Source of the DNA: an uncultured Lachnospiraceae bacterium
GTDB taxonomy: Bacteria > Bacillota > Clostridia > Lachnospirales > Lachnospiraceae
DNA: 64,000 nucleotides
Assembly: GCA_902780385.1 (NCBI GenBank)
Contig: CACZFF010000002.1
Span: forward strand, 29,851 to 93,850
Direction: 5' to 3'
Shown here: positions 15,891 through 23,926 of the stretch, piece after piece
How the letters are laid out: every line of letters begins with the position of its first letter
Position numbering within the stretch: position 1 is the first letter of the stretch
Notes under the pieces: model-generated
Database searches by the model: none
Told to the model about the DNA's origin: nothing
The model's input: the letters and a program-made list of their open reading frames with translations, nothing else
Position numbers and translations under genes: made by a program

Positions 15891-15979
15891 GCTGCGTAAC
15901 AGCCGATCAATGCAGAGCCATCCCGCATATGTATTTTACCAAAAAATGAATTCTACCAAAAACAGACCCGAACCTGTCC

Positions 15980-16630
15980 TCACAGCTCGCGGTAATTCTC
16001 CGCGTCGATGATATCCGGATCGGAAGTATCGCGGCGGGTACTGCCTGTACCGCCCGATCCGGAGTTGCTGCTCCTGCCTGATGCGCGGTTGTTTCTGCGC
16101 AGATTCTTTGCGTACTGGTCAACACGGCGGTTGATCCACAGATCAGAGATGCCGTTGAAAAGAAGGGCAACGCCGCCGATCCTCACCATGGTCGCAGCAA
16201 TGCCGAAAGCATGGTTGACCAGGGTCAGACCCAGGACAATTGTCAGCACTGCCGCTAAAAGAGAGACCCACCATTTTCTGTAATGTGCCCTGGACAGAGT
16301 AAATGTCTCCAGAAGATTGATGATCCCGCTGATCGTAATAAGGTATCCTACCGCCGTAGGAATGATCGAGGCAAAATTCTCCGGATTTACAAAAATCCAG
16401 CCGCCCACGAGCGTGATCAGAACAGCTACGATCATGCTGGTCAGGGAGCCGTTTCGCCGTCTCCTGTTTCGAAGCTGGGTCAGAACAGATGCTATACCGC
16501 CTGCCATGATGATAATACCGACCGCGTACGAGACGATCCTGAGTGCACTCACCGGCCATAGAAGCAACAGGATTCCGCAAATGAGAGATCCGATTGCATA
16601 GATTTTCCTGCTGTTGGAATAATACCTCAT
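15980..16630 (-). CDS. HdeD/DUF308 family membrane protein
   Basis: 216 residues with six membrane helices arranged as three pairs (about 10-50, 65-105 and 120-165). Recurring GIIIMAGGIASVL, GYLITISGIINLLE and VRIGGVALLFNGISDLW segments are typical of the internal repeats of HdeD/DUF308 proteins. The last 50 residues are a cytoplasmic tail rich in Ser, Gly, Asn and Arg. HdeD of E. coli supports acid resistance; the role here is unknown. AAAGGGGG precedes the ATG. It has its own terminator and lies between engB and clpB. Confidence 0.85.
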   Translation of the reverse strand: MRYYSNSRKIYAIGSLICGILLLLWPVSALRIVSYAVGIIIMAGGIASVLTQLRNRRRRNGSLTSMIVAVLITLVGGWIFVNPENFASIIPTAVGYLITISGIINLLETFTLSRAHYRKWWVSLLAAVLTIVLGLTLVNHAFGIAATMVRIGGVALLFNGISDLWINRRVDQYAKNLRRNNRASGRSSNSGSGGTGSTRRDTSDPDIIDAENYREL

Positions 16631-16710
16631 GCTACACCCCCTTTACAGCATCTGCAGATTCTTTTTCCGGCGCAGACATGCGCAGCGAAAAAATATTGCA
16701 TCGGCAATTT

Positions 16711-17400
16711 TTACTCTTTGATGAAAGAATCCTCCGCGCCTTCCGCAGCTGCCTGGTCTGTTTCTGTGTCTTCCGTATCAGCCCCGTCTGCAAGAAAGCG
16801 GTCCAGAACTGCATAGATTTCCTCCCGGCCGCTCTTTGTCTGTCCTGACCAGGGAATGATCTGCAGTGACTGCGCTCCGGTCACGCCGCCCTGCACATGG
16901 CTCTCCTCGCGCAGCACTCTGCGGAGAAGCGCGATCTGCTTCTGGATCTGGCTCCGCTTGATCTTGTCCGCCTTGGTCGCGATGATGACAGGTGTGAAAC
17001 CCGCCTGAAGGATCCAGTCGTACATCATCACATCCTGTCCGGTCGGCTCGTGGCGGATATCGAGGAGCAGAAAGACTGTGCGGAGCTGGCTGCTGGTATG
17101 CAGATAGCGCTCGATCATCTTCCCCCACTGTTCTTTGACCTTTACATTCGCCTTCGCGTAGCCATATCCGGGCAGATCTACAAGATGAAATGTGCCGTTG
17201 ATCTCATAATAGTTGATCGTCTGGGTCTTGCCGGGCTGCGCACTGACGCGCGCGAGCGATTTGCGGTTCATCAGACCGTTGATCAGGGTCGATTTGCCGA
17301 CATTGCTCCTTCCCGCAAATGCAAATTCCGGCAGAGTACCTGCCGGAATTTTGCTGGTCACCCCGCAGACGAGTGCAAGATTTACTGTTTTAATTACCAT
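16711..17400 (-). CDS. engB: Ribosome biogenesis GTP-binding protein EngB (YsxC/YihA)
   Basis: 229 residues. G1 is GRSNVGKST (30-38), G3 is DLPGYG (75-80), followed by the YAK of the family, and G4 is TKAD (142-145). EngB is an essential GTPase for 50S assembly in Firmicutes. A Glu/Asp/Ala-rich tail of about 25 residues extends beyond the usual end near residue 200. The start is 10 bp after the clpX stop, completing the tig-clpP-clpX-engB order. A clear ribosome site is missing, so translational coupling to clpX is likely. Confidence 0.95.
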   Translation of the reverse strand: MVIKTVNLALVCGVTSKIPAGTLPEFAFAGRSNVGKSTLINGLMNRKSLARVSAQPGKTQTINYYEINGTFHLVDLPGYGYAKANVKVKEQWGKMIERYLHTSSQLRTVFLLLDIRHEPTGQDVMMYDWILQAGFTPVIIATKADKIKRSQIQKQIALLRRVLREESHVQGGVTGAQSLQIIPWSGQTKSGREEIYAVLDRFLADGADTEDTETDQAAAEGAEDSFIKE

Positions 17401-17410
17401 AGTTTATCAC

Positions 17411-18763
17411 TTATGCACGTACTGCTTTGCGTTTACGCCGGGTCTTCTCTGTTCCGCTTCTCCTTTCAGAGGGCTTTTTCTCCGGAAGCGGAGGTTTCTC
17501 TCCATGTGTCAGCCTGGGCGGTGCGGTTCCCTCGACGGAATCCTTTGTGATCACACAGGAGACAATGGTCTCGTCGGAAGGGATATCATACATGACATCC
17601 ATCATGGTCTTTTCCATAATGGACCGCAGGCCGCGCGCGCCTGTACCGCGCTGCAGGGCCTTTTCCGCGATCGCATCCACGGCCTCGTCCTCGTACTGGA
17701 GGTCGACCCGGTCGTAGGAAAAAAGCTTCTGGTATTGCTTGAGGATCGCGTTTTTGGGCTCCTTGAGAATGCGCATAAGCGCCTCTTTGTCCAGTTCGTC
17801 CAGAGTGACAACGACCGGAACACGGCCGATGAACTCGGGGATCAGGCCAAACTTGGTCAGATCCTCAGGGAGGACATTTTTGATCACATTGCCGAGTTTT
17901 TTCTCTTCTTTATCCGCGATCTCGGCGTGGAAGCCCATGGATCTCCTGTCCATGCGGTTGTTGATGATCTTGTCCAGACCGGAGAATGCGCCGCCGCAGA
18001 TAAACAGGATATTGTTGGTGTCGATCTGGATCAGCTCCTGCTGGGGATGCTTGCGGCCGCCCTGGGGCGGAACGGAAGCGACCGTTCCCTCAATAATCTT
18101 GAGGAGGGCCTGCTGAACACCTTCTCCGGAGACATCGCGTGTGATCGATACGTTTTCGCCCTTTTTGGAGATCTTGTCGATCTCGTCGACATAGATAATG
18201 CCCACCTGGGCGCGTTCAATATTGTAGTCCGCTGCCTGGATCAGCTTGAGAAGAATATTCTCAACGTCCTCACCGACGTAGCCTGCCTCTGTGAGCGTCG
18301 TGGCATCCGCGATCGCAAAGGGGACGTTAATGATCTTTGCCAGCGTCTGGGCAAGATAAGTCTTGCCGGAACCTGTCGGACCCAGCATCAGAATATTGCT
18401 CTTCTGCAGCTCGACGCCGTCATCGTCTTCCTCTGTTTCCTTTGCGCGGACGATACGCTTATAGTGATTGTAGACAGCAACGGCGAGGACCTTTTTTGCC
18501 TCTTCCTGCCCGATGACATACTCATCCAGAAACCGCTTGATCTGGGCGGGTTTCAGAAGCTTGATGCCGTCTGTGTCGAGTGTCGAAAGCGACATGTTCT
18601 CATCGCGTTCCGATTCCTCGAGAATATCCATACAGATTGTAACACACTCGTCGCAGATATATATTCCCTCCGGTCCGGAGATCAGGCGGTTTACCATATT
18701 CTCTGTCCGGTTGCAGAAGGAACACCTGCGCATCCCGGGATACATTCTCTTATTGTCTGCCAT
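17411..18763 (-). CDS. clpX: ATP-dependent Clp protease ATP-binding subunit ClpX
   Basis: 450 residues. The N-terminal zinc-binding domain has C14, C17, C37 and C40. The AAA+ domain includes [15 protein letters not shown], the pore loop GYVGEDVE, Walker [12 protein letters not shown] and the sensor region. The ClpP-docking loop reads MGFHAEI instead of the common IGF tripeptide. The C-terminal 35 residues form a basic Pro/Lys/Arg tail ([13 protein letters not shown]) that many ClpX proteins lack. ClpX unfolds tagged substrates into ClpP. GAGGGATGT precedes the ATG. It lies 48 bp after clpP and 10 bp before engB. Confidence 0.97.
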   Translation of the reverse strand: MADNKRMYPGMRRCSFCNRTENMVNRLISGPEGIYICDECVTICMDILEESERDENMSLSTLDTDGIKLLKPAQIKRFLDEYVIGQEEAKKVLAVAVYNHYKRIVRAKETEEDDDGVELQKSNILMLGPTGSGKTYLAQTLAKIINVPFAIADATTLTEAGYVGEDVENILLKLIQAADYNIERAQVGIIYVDEIDKISKKGENVSITRDVSGEGVQQALLKIIEGTVASVPPQGGRKHPQQELIQIDTNNILFICGGAFSGLDKIINNRMDRRSMGFHAEIADKEEKKLGNVIKNVLPEDLTKFGLIPEFIGRVPVVVTLDELDKEALMRILKEPKNAILKQYQKLFSYDRVDLQYEDEAVDAIAEKALQRGTGARGLRSIMEKTMMDVMYDIPSDETIVSCVITKDSVEGTAPPRLTHGEKPPLPEKKPSERRSGTEKTRRKRKAVRA

Positions 18764-18811
18764 ACATCCCTCACTGTACTGATATAGTACCAGTCTTATT
18801 GCTGACCTTAC

Positions 18812-19408
18812 TTACTGAATTTCCTTGCGCGTCGTATAAATACGGTCAATCAGTCCATATTCCAGTGCCTGTTCGGGGGTCATCCAGTTATCGCGGTCTG
18901 TATCCTGTACGATCTTATCATAGGGCTGTCCGGTATTTTCGGCGAGCAGCCTGCTCAGACGGTCCTTGGTAAAGGCCATATGTGCCGCCTGGATCGCGAT
19001 ATCGGACGCCTGTCCTTCCGCGCCGCCCAGAGGCTGATGGATCAAAATCTCACTGTGGGGAAGAGAATATCTCTTGCCCTTGGTGCCGCCGGCCAGCAGG
19101 AATGCGCCCATGCTGGCAGCCATGCCTACACAGATCGTAGACACATCACACTTTACAAAGTGCATTGTATCATAGATCGCCATGCCCGCCGAAACAGATC
19201 CGCCGGGGCTGTTGATATAAAACTGGATGTCCTTCTCGGGATCCTCGCCCTCGAGAAAGAGCATCTGCGCGATGATCAGCTCCGCGGATGCATCTGTGAC
19301 CTGGTCGCCCAGGAAGACGATCCTTTCCTTGAGGAGGCGCGAAAAAATATCATAGGAGCGCTCTCCCATTCCTGTCTGTTCCACAACATAAGGGATAAAA
19401 TTTGCCAT
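18812..19408 (-). CDS. clpP: ATP-dependent Clp protease proteolytic subunit ClpP
   Basis: 198 residues from ATG 19408, which has AAAGGGA upstream and gives the family's normal N-terminus ([20 protein letters not shown]). Catalytic triad: S99 in MAASMG, H124 in [10 protein letters not shown]173 in DTDRDNW. GGSVSAG (70-76) forms the oxyanion region. Longer upstream in-frame sequence is not conserved protein. It forms a tetradecamer that works with ClpX. It lies about 240 bp downstream of tig; the intervening stretch holds a family 3 hairpin and a GGACCGGC/GGCCGGTC dyad (about 19450-19476). Confidence 0.97.
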   Translation of the reverse strand: MANFIPYVVEQTGMGERSYDIFSRLLKERIVFLGDQVTDASAELIIAQMLFLEGEDPEKDIQFYINSPGGSVSAGMAIYDTMHFVKCDVSTICVGMAASMGAFLLAGGTKGKRYSLPHSEILIHQPLGGAEGQASDIAIQAAHMAFTKDRLSRLLAENTGQPYDKIVQDTDRDNWMTPEQALEYGLIDRIYTTRKEIQ

Positions 19409-19605
19409 GCTGTTCCCTTTCATTAAGTTCATTAAGCGAATACGAAGGACCGGCAGGAAACCCCGGCCGGTCAGCCGGATGCGGATTCCTGTCGCCCCTT
19501 CGATGTTCTTCATTGATCGTGCCCGCCGCAAAGAGTTCTGCGCACAGACTTTTCCTTGTATGCGACAGGTTAACAACCATTCGGCATTTTCAATGCATTG
19601 TCAGA

Positions 19606-19640
19606 GTACAGGCCCTCTCGAAAGGCATGTACATGAAACG
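19606..19640 (-). repeat. Dispersed hairpin, family 3, copy B
   Basis: GTACAGGCC and GGCATGTAC (19606-19632) form a hairpin around CTCTCGAAA. The flank ATGAAACGCTGCT resembles the flank of copy D at 45743-45769 (ATGTGACGCTGCT). It begins 6 bases beyond the tig stop codon and could act as a processing or attenuation signal between tig and clpP. Confidence 0.6.
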
Positions 19641-19645
19641 CTGCT

Positions 19646-20965
19646 TTATTCAGCCTTTTCTTCCTCGGCGTCTGCCTTTTTTTCCACTTCCACGGCATTG
19701 TCCGCGACAAAAGTGATGGCTTTCTGGACAGCGATGTCTTCCATCATGCCTTCCTTGCGGGTGACAAAGTATTTTTTGATGGTCTCGACATCCATGCGGT
19801 AGGCATCCGCCATCTTCTGCAGCTCAGCTTCGAAATCCTCGTCTGTCGCGACGATGTTCTCTTCCTTGGCGACCTGCTCCATAACCAGACGATACTTGAT
19901 ACGGCGCTCGGCCTCTTCCTTCATGTTGTCAGTGAACTGCTCTCTGTTGGTCTGCGCATACTTGAGGTAATCCTCGAAGTTCATGCCCTGGGACATGACC
20001 TGCTGCTCGAACTCGCTCACAAGCTGCTCCTGCTGTGTGCGGAGCATTGCGGCAGGGATCTCGACATGAGCATCTGCAATGACCTTCTCAACCGCCTGAT
20101 TTTCCTTTGCGGTCCGTGCAGCGCCTTCCTTGCGCTCTGTGATATTCTTGCGGACATCTTCCCTGTACTCAGCAAGAGTGGAAAACTCAGAAACTTCGTC
20201 AGCGAACTCATCGTCCAGCTCGGGAAGGATCTTCTCGGTGATCTTCTTGACAGTGCACTTGAACATAGCGTCCTTGCCTGCCAGATCATCAGACTGATAA
20301 TTCTCGGGGAATGTCACATTGACTTCCATCTCTTCGCCGATGTTGGCGCCGACCAGCTGCTCCTCGAATCCGGGAATGAAGGAACCGGAACCGATTGTCA
20401 GAGGATAGTCTGTGCCCTTGCCGCCCTCGAAAGCAACACCGTCACAGAAGCCTTCAAAATCCAGAACGATGTCATCGCCGTCCTTTACAGGGCGGTCTGT
20501 GATCTCGTTCCTGGAAGCATTCTTTTCCTGCTCCTTGCGGATCTCTGCATCGATTTCCTCGTCAAAAACAGTGATCTCCTGCTTGTCGACCTCGACACCC
20601 TTGTACTTTCCGAGGGATACGGGGGGCTTGACTGCGACTTCAGCTGTATAGATAAAAGGCTTGCCGGCCTCGATCTGGGTCACATTGATCTCGGGATTGG
20701 AGACAATATCCTCGCCGCTCTCTTTTGCGGCATCGGGATAAGAACTGTTGATGCAGTCGTTTGCGGCATCCTCGTAAAAGATCGCTGCGCCGTACATCTT
20801 CTCAAGAACCTTCCTGGGTGTTTTGCCCTTGCGGAAACCAGGGACGTTCATTCTGTTCTTCTGCCGGTTGTAGACCTTATTGATCGCTTTATCAAAATCC
20901 TCGGCACTCACTTCGATCGTGAGTCTCACCATGCTTTTTTCCAGTTTCTCAACACTTACACTCAT
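19646..20965 (-). CDS. tig: Trigger factor
   Basis: 439 residues. The ribosome-binding domain has the signature VPGFRKGKTPRKVLEKMYGA (about 39-58). The FKBP-type prolyl isomerase domain follows (about 160-245, PVKDGDDIVLDFEGFCDGV and the GSGSFIPGFEEQL segment). The helical C-terminal chaperone arms run from about 250 to 420. The final tail is Glu/Ala/Lys-rich. Trigger factor chaperones nascent chains at the exit tunnel. GGAGG precedes the ATG. It heads the tig-clpP-clpX-engB group and has its own promoter near 21200 with a 214-base leader. Confidence 0.97.
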   Translation of the reverse strand: MSVSVEKLEKSMVRLTIEVSAEDFDKAINKVYNRQKNRMNVPGFRKGKTPRKVLEKMYGAAIFYEDAANDCINSSYPDAAKESGEDIVSNPEINVTQIEAGKPFIYTAEVAVKPPVSLGKYKGVEVDKQEITVFDEEIDAEIRKEQEKNASRNEITDRPVKDGDDIVLDFEGFCDGVAFEGGKGTDYPLTIGSGSFIPGFEEQLVGANIGEEMEVNVTFPENYQSDDLAGKDAMFKCTVKKITEKILPELDDEFADEVSEFSTLAEYREDVRKNITERKEGAARTAKENQAVEKVIADAHVEIPAAMLRTQQEQLVSEFEQQVMSQGMNFEDYLKYAQTNREQFTDNMKEEAERRIKYRLVMEQVAKEENIVATDEDFEAELQKMADAYRMDVETIKKYFVTRKEGMMEDIAVQKAITFVADNAVEVEKKADAEEEKAE

Positions 20966-21065
20966 TGTTACCTAAACCTCCAAACAAGTTTTACAGTATC
21001 TCTATTCGCTGCACATTGCCCGTGCGAGTCCTCAGCCGGTTCAGGCCGGTTCTCCCGGACAAAAA

Positions 21066-21124
21066 GGCGTTCGCCCAATTGCGCAGCGATCACAATGCTC
21101 CGCATTGTCTGAATCGGCGAACGC
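21066..21124 (-). promoter_or_regulatory. Nested palindrome in the tig leader
   Basis: GGCGTTCGCC (21066-21075) pairs with GGCGAACGC (21116-21124), enclosing ACAATGC-tcc-GCATTGT (21092-21108). The inner hairpin is nearly the same as the one in the clpB leader. The rest of the 364-bp gap holds a GCAC/GTGC dyad (about 21012-21026) and the tig promoter. Confidence 0.55.
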
Positions 21125-21185
21125 GAACATAGCAAAGTCATAGCAAAATCACAACTAAACAGCTACGTTCACACAAGTACATTGC

Positions 21186-21215
21186 ATTATAACACAAGTC
21201 ACAGTCCTTTTCCAA
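21186..21215 (-). promoter_or_regulatory. Promoter of tig
   Basis: On the minus strand, TTGGAA (21215-21210), an 18-bp spacer and TATAAT (21191-21186). The -35 is a partial match. It lies directly after the hydrogenase terminator. Confidence 0.55.
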
Positions 21216-21221
21216 CAAAAA

Positions 21222-21257
21222 ATAGAAAAAAACAGGACGGGGTCAAACCCCGCCCTG
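21222..21257 (-). terminator. Terminator of the [FeFe] hydrogenase gene
   Basis: On the minus strand, CAGGGCGGGGT pairs with ACCCCGTCCTG (one mismatch) and is followed by TTTTTTTCTATTTTTT. A second GC-rich dyad (CCGGCGC/GCGCCGG near 21282-21299) lies between it and the stop codon. Confidence 0.85.
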
Positions 21258-21329
21258 CGCTTTTTCTCTATTGGACCGCCGGCGCTCCCGGCGCCGGAAG
21301 CTCATTGCCTGTCATGCAGGTGAGATCAC

Positions 21330-22823
21330 TCACTGCAGAATGCAGGTCTCATCCATGTGGCCGTCGCGGTACATGGAGAACTGATCCATGGGATAATCCT
21401 TGAGGTTGGCGAGAACCTTACGGCCGTCAGCCTGCTTGATGAGGCCTTCACGTGCGCGCTTGATCTCCATCTCGGTTCTGTGCCTGGAAGGACCGCCGAC
21501 GCAGCCGCCTTCGCAGATCATGCCCTCGACGAAGTCTTCAGGAAGTCTTCCTGCCTTGAGCAGGGTCAGGGTCTTCTTGCAGGCATCGCCTCCGGCGACC
21601 TGAACGAGCTTGATACCCGAGGTATCCTCGCCGCGCTCCTGCATGCACTCGAGAACCGCCTTGGCAACACCGCCGGAAGTGGCGAAGCGTTTGCCCCATA
21701 CGGAGGATTCCTGGTAGGAGTTGTCGGCCGGTTTGACCTCGACGCCCTTGGAGCGCATCAGGGCGCGGAACTCACCGTAGGTGATGACATAATCGGCGTT
21801 ATCCGGAATGGTCTCATCCGCTGCTTCGGACTTCTTGGCGATGCAGGGTCCGAGGAAGACAGTGATGCAGCCGGGGTGTGTCTTCTTGAGGTAACGGGAA
21901 ATCGCGCACATCGGGGAAACGATGCTGGAGACATTCTCCTGGAATACCTTGGGGAAATGCTGGCGCTGCATATTGATGAATGCAGGGCAGCAGGAAGTTG
22001 TCATCTTCCTGCCTTCGTGAGCAGCTTCCGTCCACTCAAGGGACTCATAGGCAGCGGTCATATCGCCGCCGAGACCGACTTCTACCATATCCGCAAAGCC
22101 CATCTCCTTGAAAGCATTCTTGATGGAAAGCATGGTGATATCAGGACCGAACTGTCCCTCAGTAGCGGGAGCGACCATGGCGATGACTTCATCGCCGGCC
22201 TTGATATGGCGGATGATCTCGGTCAGATAAGTCTTAGAACCGATGGCGCCGAAGGGGCATGCATGGATGCAGTGGCCGCACTGGATGCACTTGCTCTCGT
22301 CGATATTGCAGATGCCGAACTCGTCATACTGAAGAGCGCCCACAGGGCAGGCACGCTTACAGGGGCGGACCAGATGCGCGATCGCGCCGTAAGGGCAGGC
22401 ATTTGCGCACATACCGCACTCTTTGCACTTGGAAGGATCGATTCTGGTCCTGTGGTCGCCGATCGAAATAGCGCCGAAACGACATGAATTGATGCAGGCC
22501 TTGCCCATGCACAGACGGCAGTTGTCTGTCACGGTATAAGCAGCAAGAGGACACTCCTCACAGGCAGGACGGATAACCTGCACAATATTCTTGGAATCAC
22601 TGTCAGGATCCGGATTCAGACCCAGGGAAAGGCGGATTCTCTGTTTGGAAACCTCTCTCTCTTTATAAACACAGCAGCGATAGGTAGCAACAGGTCCGGG
22701 ACTGATCTCTAAAGAGAGCTGTTTGAGGGACTCATCATTGATGTTGTCATCCCATGCAAGTCCGGCCACTTTTTCCATAATACTATGTTTAAGACGAACT
22801 AATGTAGCATCATTGGTTACCAT
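21330..22823 (-). CDS. [FeFe] hydrogenase, probably group B-like
   Basis: 497 residues from ATG 22823, which is 8 bases after AGGAGG; the ATG 6 bases earlier is too close. The N-terminal half carries several Cys-rich [4Fe-4S] segments, including C133-x2-C136-x2-C139-x3-C143 and C179-x2-C182-x2-C185-x3-C189, plus clusters near 88-114 and 155-159. The H-cluster domain has L1 TSCCP (C278, C279), L2 GPCIAKKSE (C327) and L3 CEGGC (C437, C441), so all ligands and the proton-relay Cys are present. L2 and L3 depart from the group A consensus (MPC and MACPGGC). Lone-subunit architecture with these variants suits group B. It may evolve or take up H2, or act as a redox sensor. No maturases (hydE, hydF, hydG) are in the window. 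Confidence 0.88.
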   Translation of the reverse strand: MVTNDATLVRLKHSIMEKVAGLAWDDNINDESLKQLSLEISPGPVATYRCCVYKEREVSKQRIRLSLGLNPDPDSDSKNIVQVIRPACEECPLAAYTVTDNCRLCMGKACINSCRFGAISIGDHRTRIDPSKCKECGMCANACPYGAIAHLVRPCKRACPVGALQYDEFGICNIDESKCIQCGHCIHACPFGAIGSKTYLTEIIRHIKAGDEVIAMVAPATEGQFGPDITMLSIKNAFKEMGFADMVEVGLGGDMTAAYESLEWTEAAHEGRKMTTSCCPAFINMQRQHFPKVFQENVSSIVSPMCAISRYLKKTHPGCITVFLGPCIAKKSEAADETIPDNADYVITYGEFRALMRSKGVEVKPADNSYQESSVWGKRFATSGGVAKAVLECMQERGEDTSGIKLVQVAGGDACKKTLTLLKAGRLPEDFVEGMICEGGCVGGPSRHRTEMEIKRAREGLIKQADGRKVLANLKDYPMDQFSMYRDGHMDETCILQ

Positions 22824-23087
22824 ACTCATTTCCTCCTGAAAAACTCTCTGCCCCCTGCCGGTTTCATATATGACGAGCAGGAAAACCCACCTCGGTTCCT
22901 GCATTCGTCTGCCTTAATCGCTCAGAATTCAGCTTCACGATTTGTCAATATTGTATCAAACACAAAGCAAAATAACCACTGTTTTTTATGGAAACATAGA
23001 CCAATTTTCCAAATCCATAGAAATGATGCATAAGGCTATGCACTTTGGTCTTCATTTTCGTTTGTTTTCCGTTTGCATCTTTTCCAT

Positions 23088-23116
23088 TAGACGTTCTGTA
23101 TCGGATGCGTTACAAT
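23088..23116 (+). promoter_or_regulatory. Candidate promoter of the DJ-1 gene
   Basis: TAGACG (23088-23093), a 17-bp spacer and TACAAT (23111-23116). The remainder of the 383-bp gap between the divergent hydrogenase and DJ-1 genes is AT-rich and contains a small TGCATA/TATGCA dyad (23027-23042). No convincing Rex or Fur site is visible. Confidence 0.4.
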
Positions 23117-23206
23117 AGAAAGCGAAAACCGACACCGCAGGCAGGCTCCCGGGGCTTCCCTGCAGCTGTCACAGCGATTGTCCTGCAGACCAAAAAAGGA
23201 GTATAT

Positions 23207-23785
23207 ATGTTTGAAGCAAAAACAGATCTGAAGACCGCCATTTTCTTTGCTGACGGCTGTGAAGAGATCGAAGGCCTCACTGTCGTGGATCTTCTGTACA
23301 GGGCGGGGATCCCCTGCACAAAAGTATCGATCAACACTGTCCCGGAAGTCACATCTTCCCACGAGGTCACATTCCGCACAGACACTACCATCTCGGAGCT
23401 TGACTTTGATGAGTACGATATGCTCATCCTTCCCGGCGGCGTACCGGGAACACCCAATCTGCGCGCCTGCGGTCAGCTCATGGACCAGGTCGTCTCCTTC
23501 AGCAAAAAGGGAAAACAGATTGCGGCAATCTGTGCGGCACCCGGTATTTTTGCGGAGCTCGGCCTCCTCAAGGATATTCCTGCGACCTGCAATCCTTCGC
23601 GGGATGAATTGCTCAAAGAAAGCGGCGCCCGCCTTACACACGACAAAGTCGTCGTCAGCGGCAATATCATCACCAGCCGCGCAATGGGGACTGCCATCCC
23701 CTTCGGACTGGCCATCGTCGCCCACTACCTCGGGGAAAACACTGCCCGTGCACTCGGGGAAAATATTCTGTACTATAATGCGTAA
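23207..23785 (+). CDS. DJ-1/PfpI (ThiJ) family protein
   Basis: 192 residues from ATG 23207, preceded by AAAGGAG. An earlier in-frame start would add 54 residues with no family similarity. The flavodoxin-like DJ-1 fold is indicated by FFADGCEEIEGLTVVDLL (E18 region), LPGGVPGTPNL and the nucleophile elbow AAICAAPGIFAELG with the conserved Cys. Members act as deglycase/glyoxalase-type or oxidative stress proteins; the substrate here is unknown. It is a single-gene plus-strand unit with its own terminator, convergent with malQ. Confidence 0.9.
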   Translation: MFEAKTDLKTAIFFADGCEEIEGLTVVDLLYRAGIPCTKVSINTVPEVTSSHEVTFRTDTTISELDFDEYDMLILPGGVPGTPNLRACGQLMDQVVSFSKKGKQIAAICAAPGIFAELGLLKDIPATCNPSRDELLKESGARLTHDKVVVSGNIITSRAMGTAIPFGLAIVAHYLGENTARALGENILYYNA

Positions 23786-23833
23786 GTGATCGTCTCATCT
23801 TACCCGGGTCTCAAAAAGACTGCCGGGGTATGC

Positions 23834-23867
23834 AAAAAGCCTCTGTGCCGCGGCGCAGAGGCTTTTT
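23834..23867 (+). terminator. Terminator between DJ-1 and malQ genes
   Basis: AAAAAGCCTCTG pairs with CAGAGGCTTTTT around a GC-rich loop with an internal GCCGCGGC. It is symmetrical, so it can serve both convergent genes. Confidence 0.85.
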
Positions 23868-23870
23868 CCT

Positions 23871-23926
23871 TTTTCATTCAGCGCTTTTCATTCAGCGTTT
23901 TTCATTCAGCGCTTTTCATTCAGCGC
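23871..23926. repeat. Four 14-bp tandem repeats over the malQ stop codon
   Basis: The unit TTTTCATTCAGCGC occurs four times without a gap, with a single base change in unit 2. The malQ stop codon (23920-23922) lies in the fourth unit, and each other unit carries the same TGA on the minus strand. Confidence 0.9.

Noticed and set aside
22920-23000. Rex redox-repressor site between the hydrogenase and DJ-1 genes
   Set aside because: The TTTGT...ACAAA ends are too far apart (24 bp or more) and the inner bases do not match the Rex consensus.
23871-23926. CRISPR array
   Set aside because: The units are 14 bp and contiguous, without spacers, and no cas gene is present.
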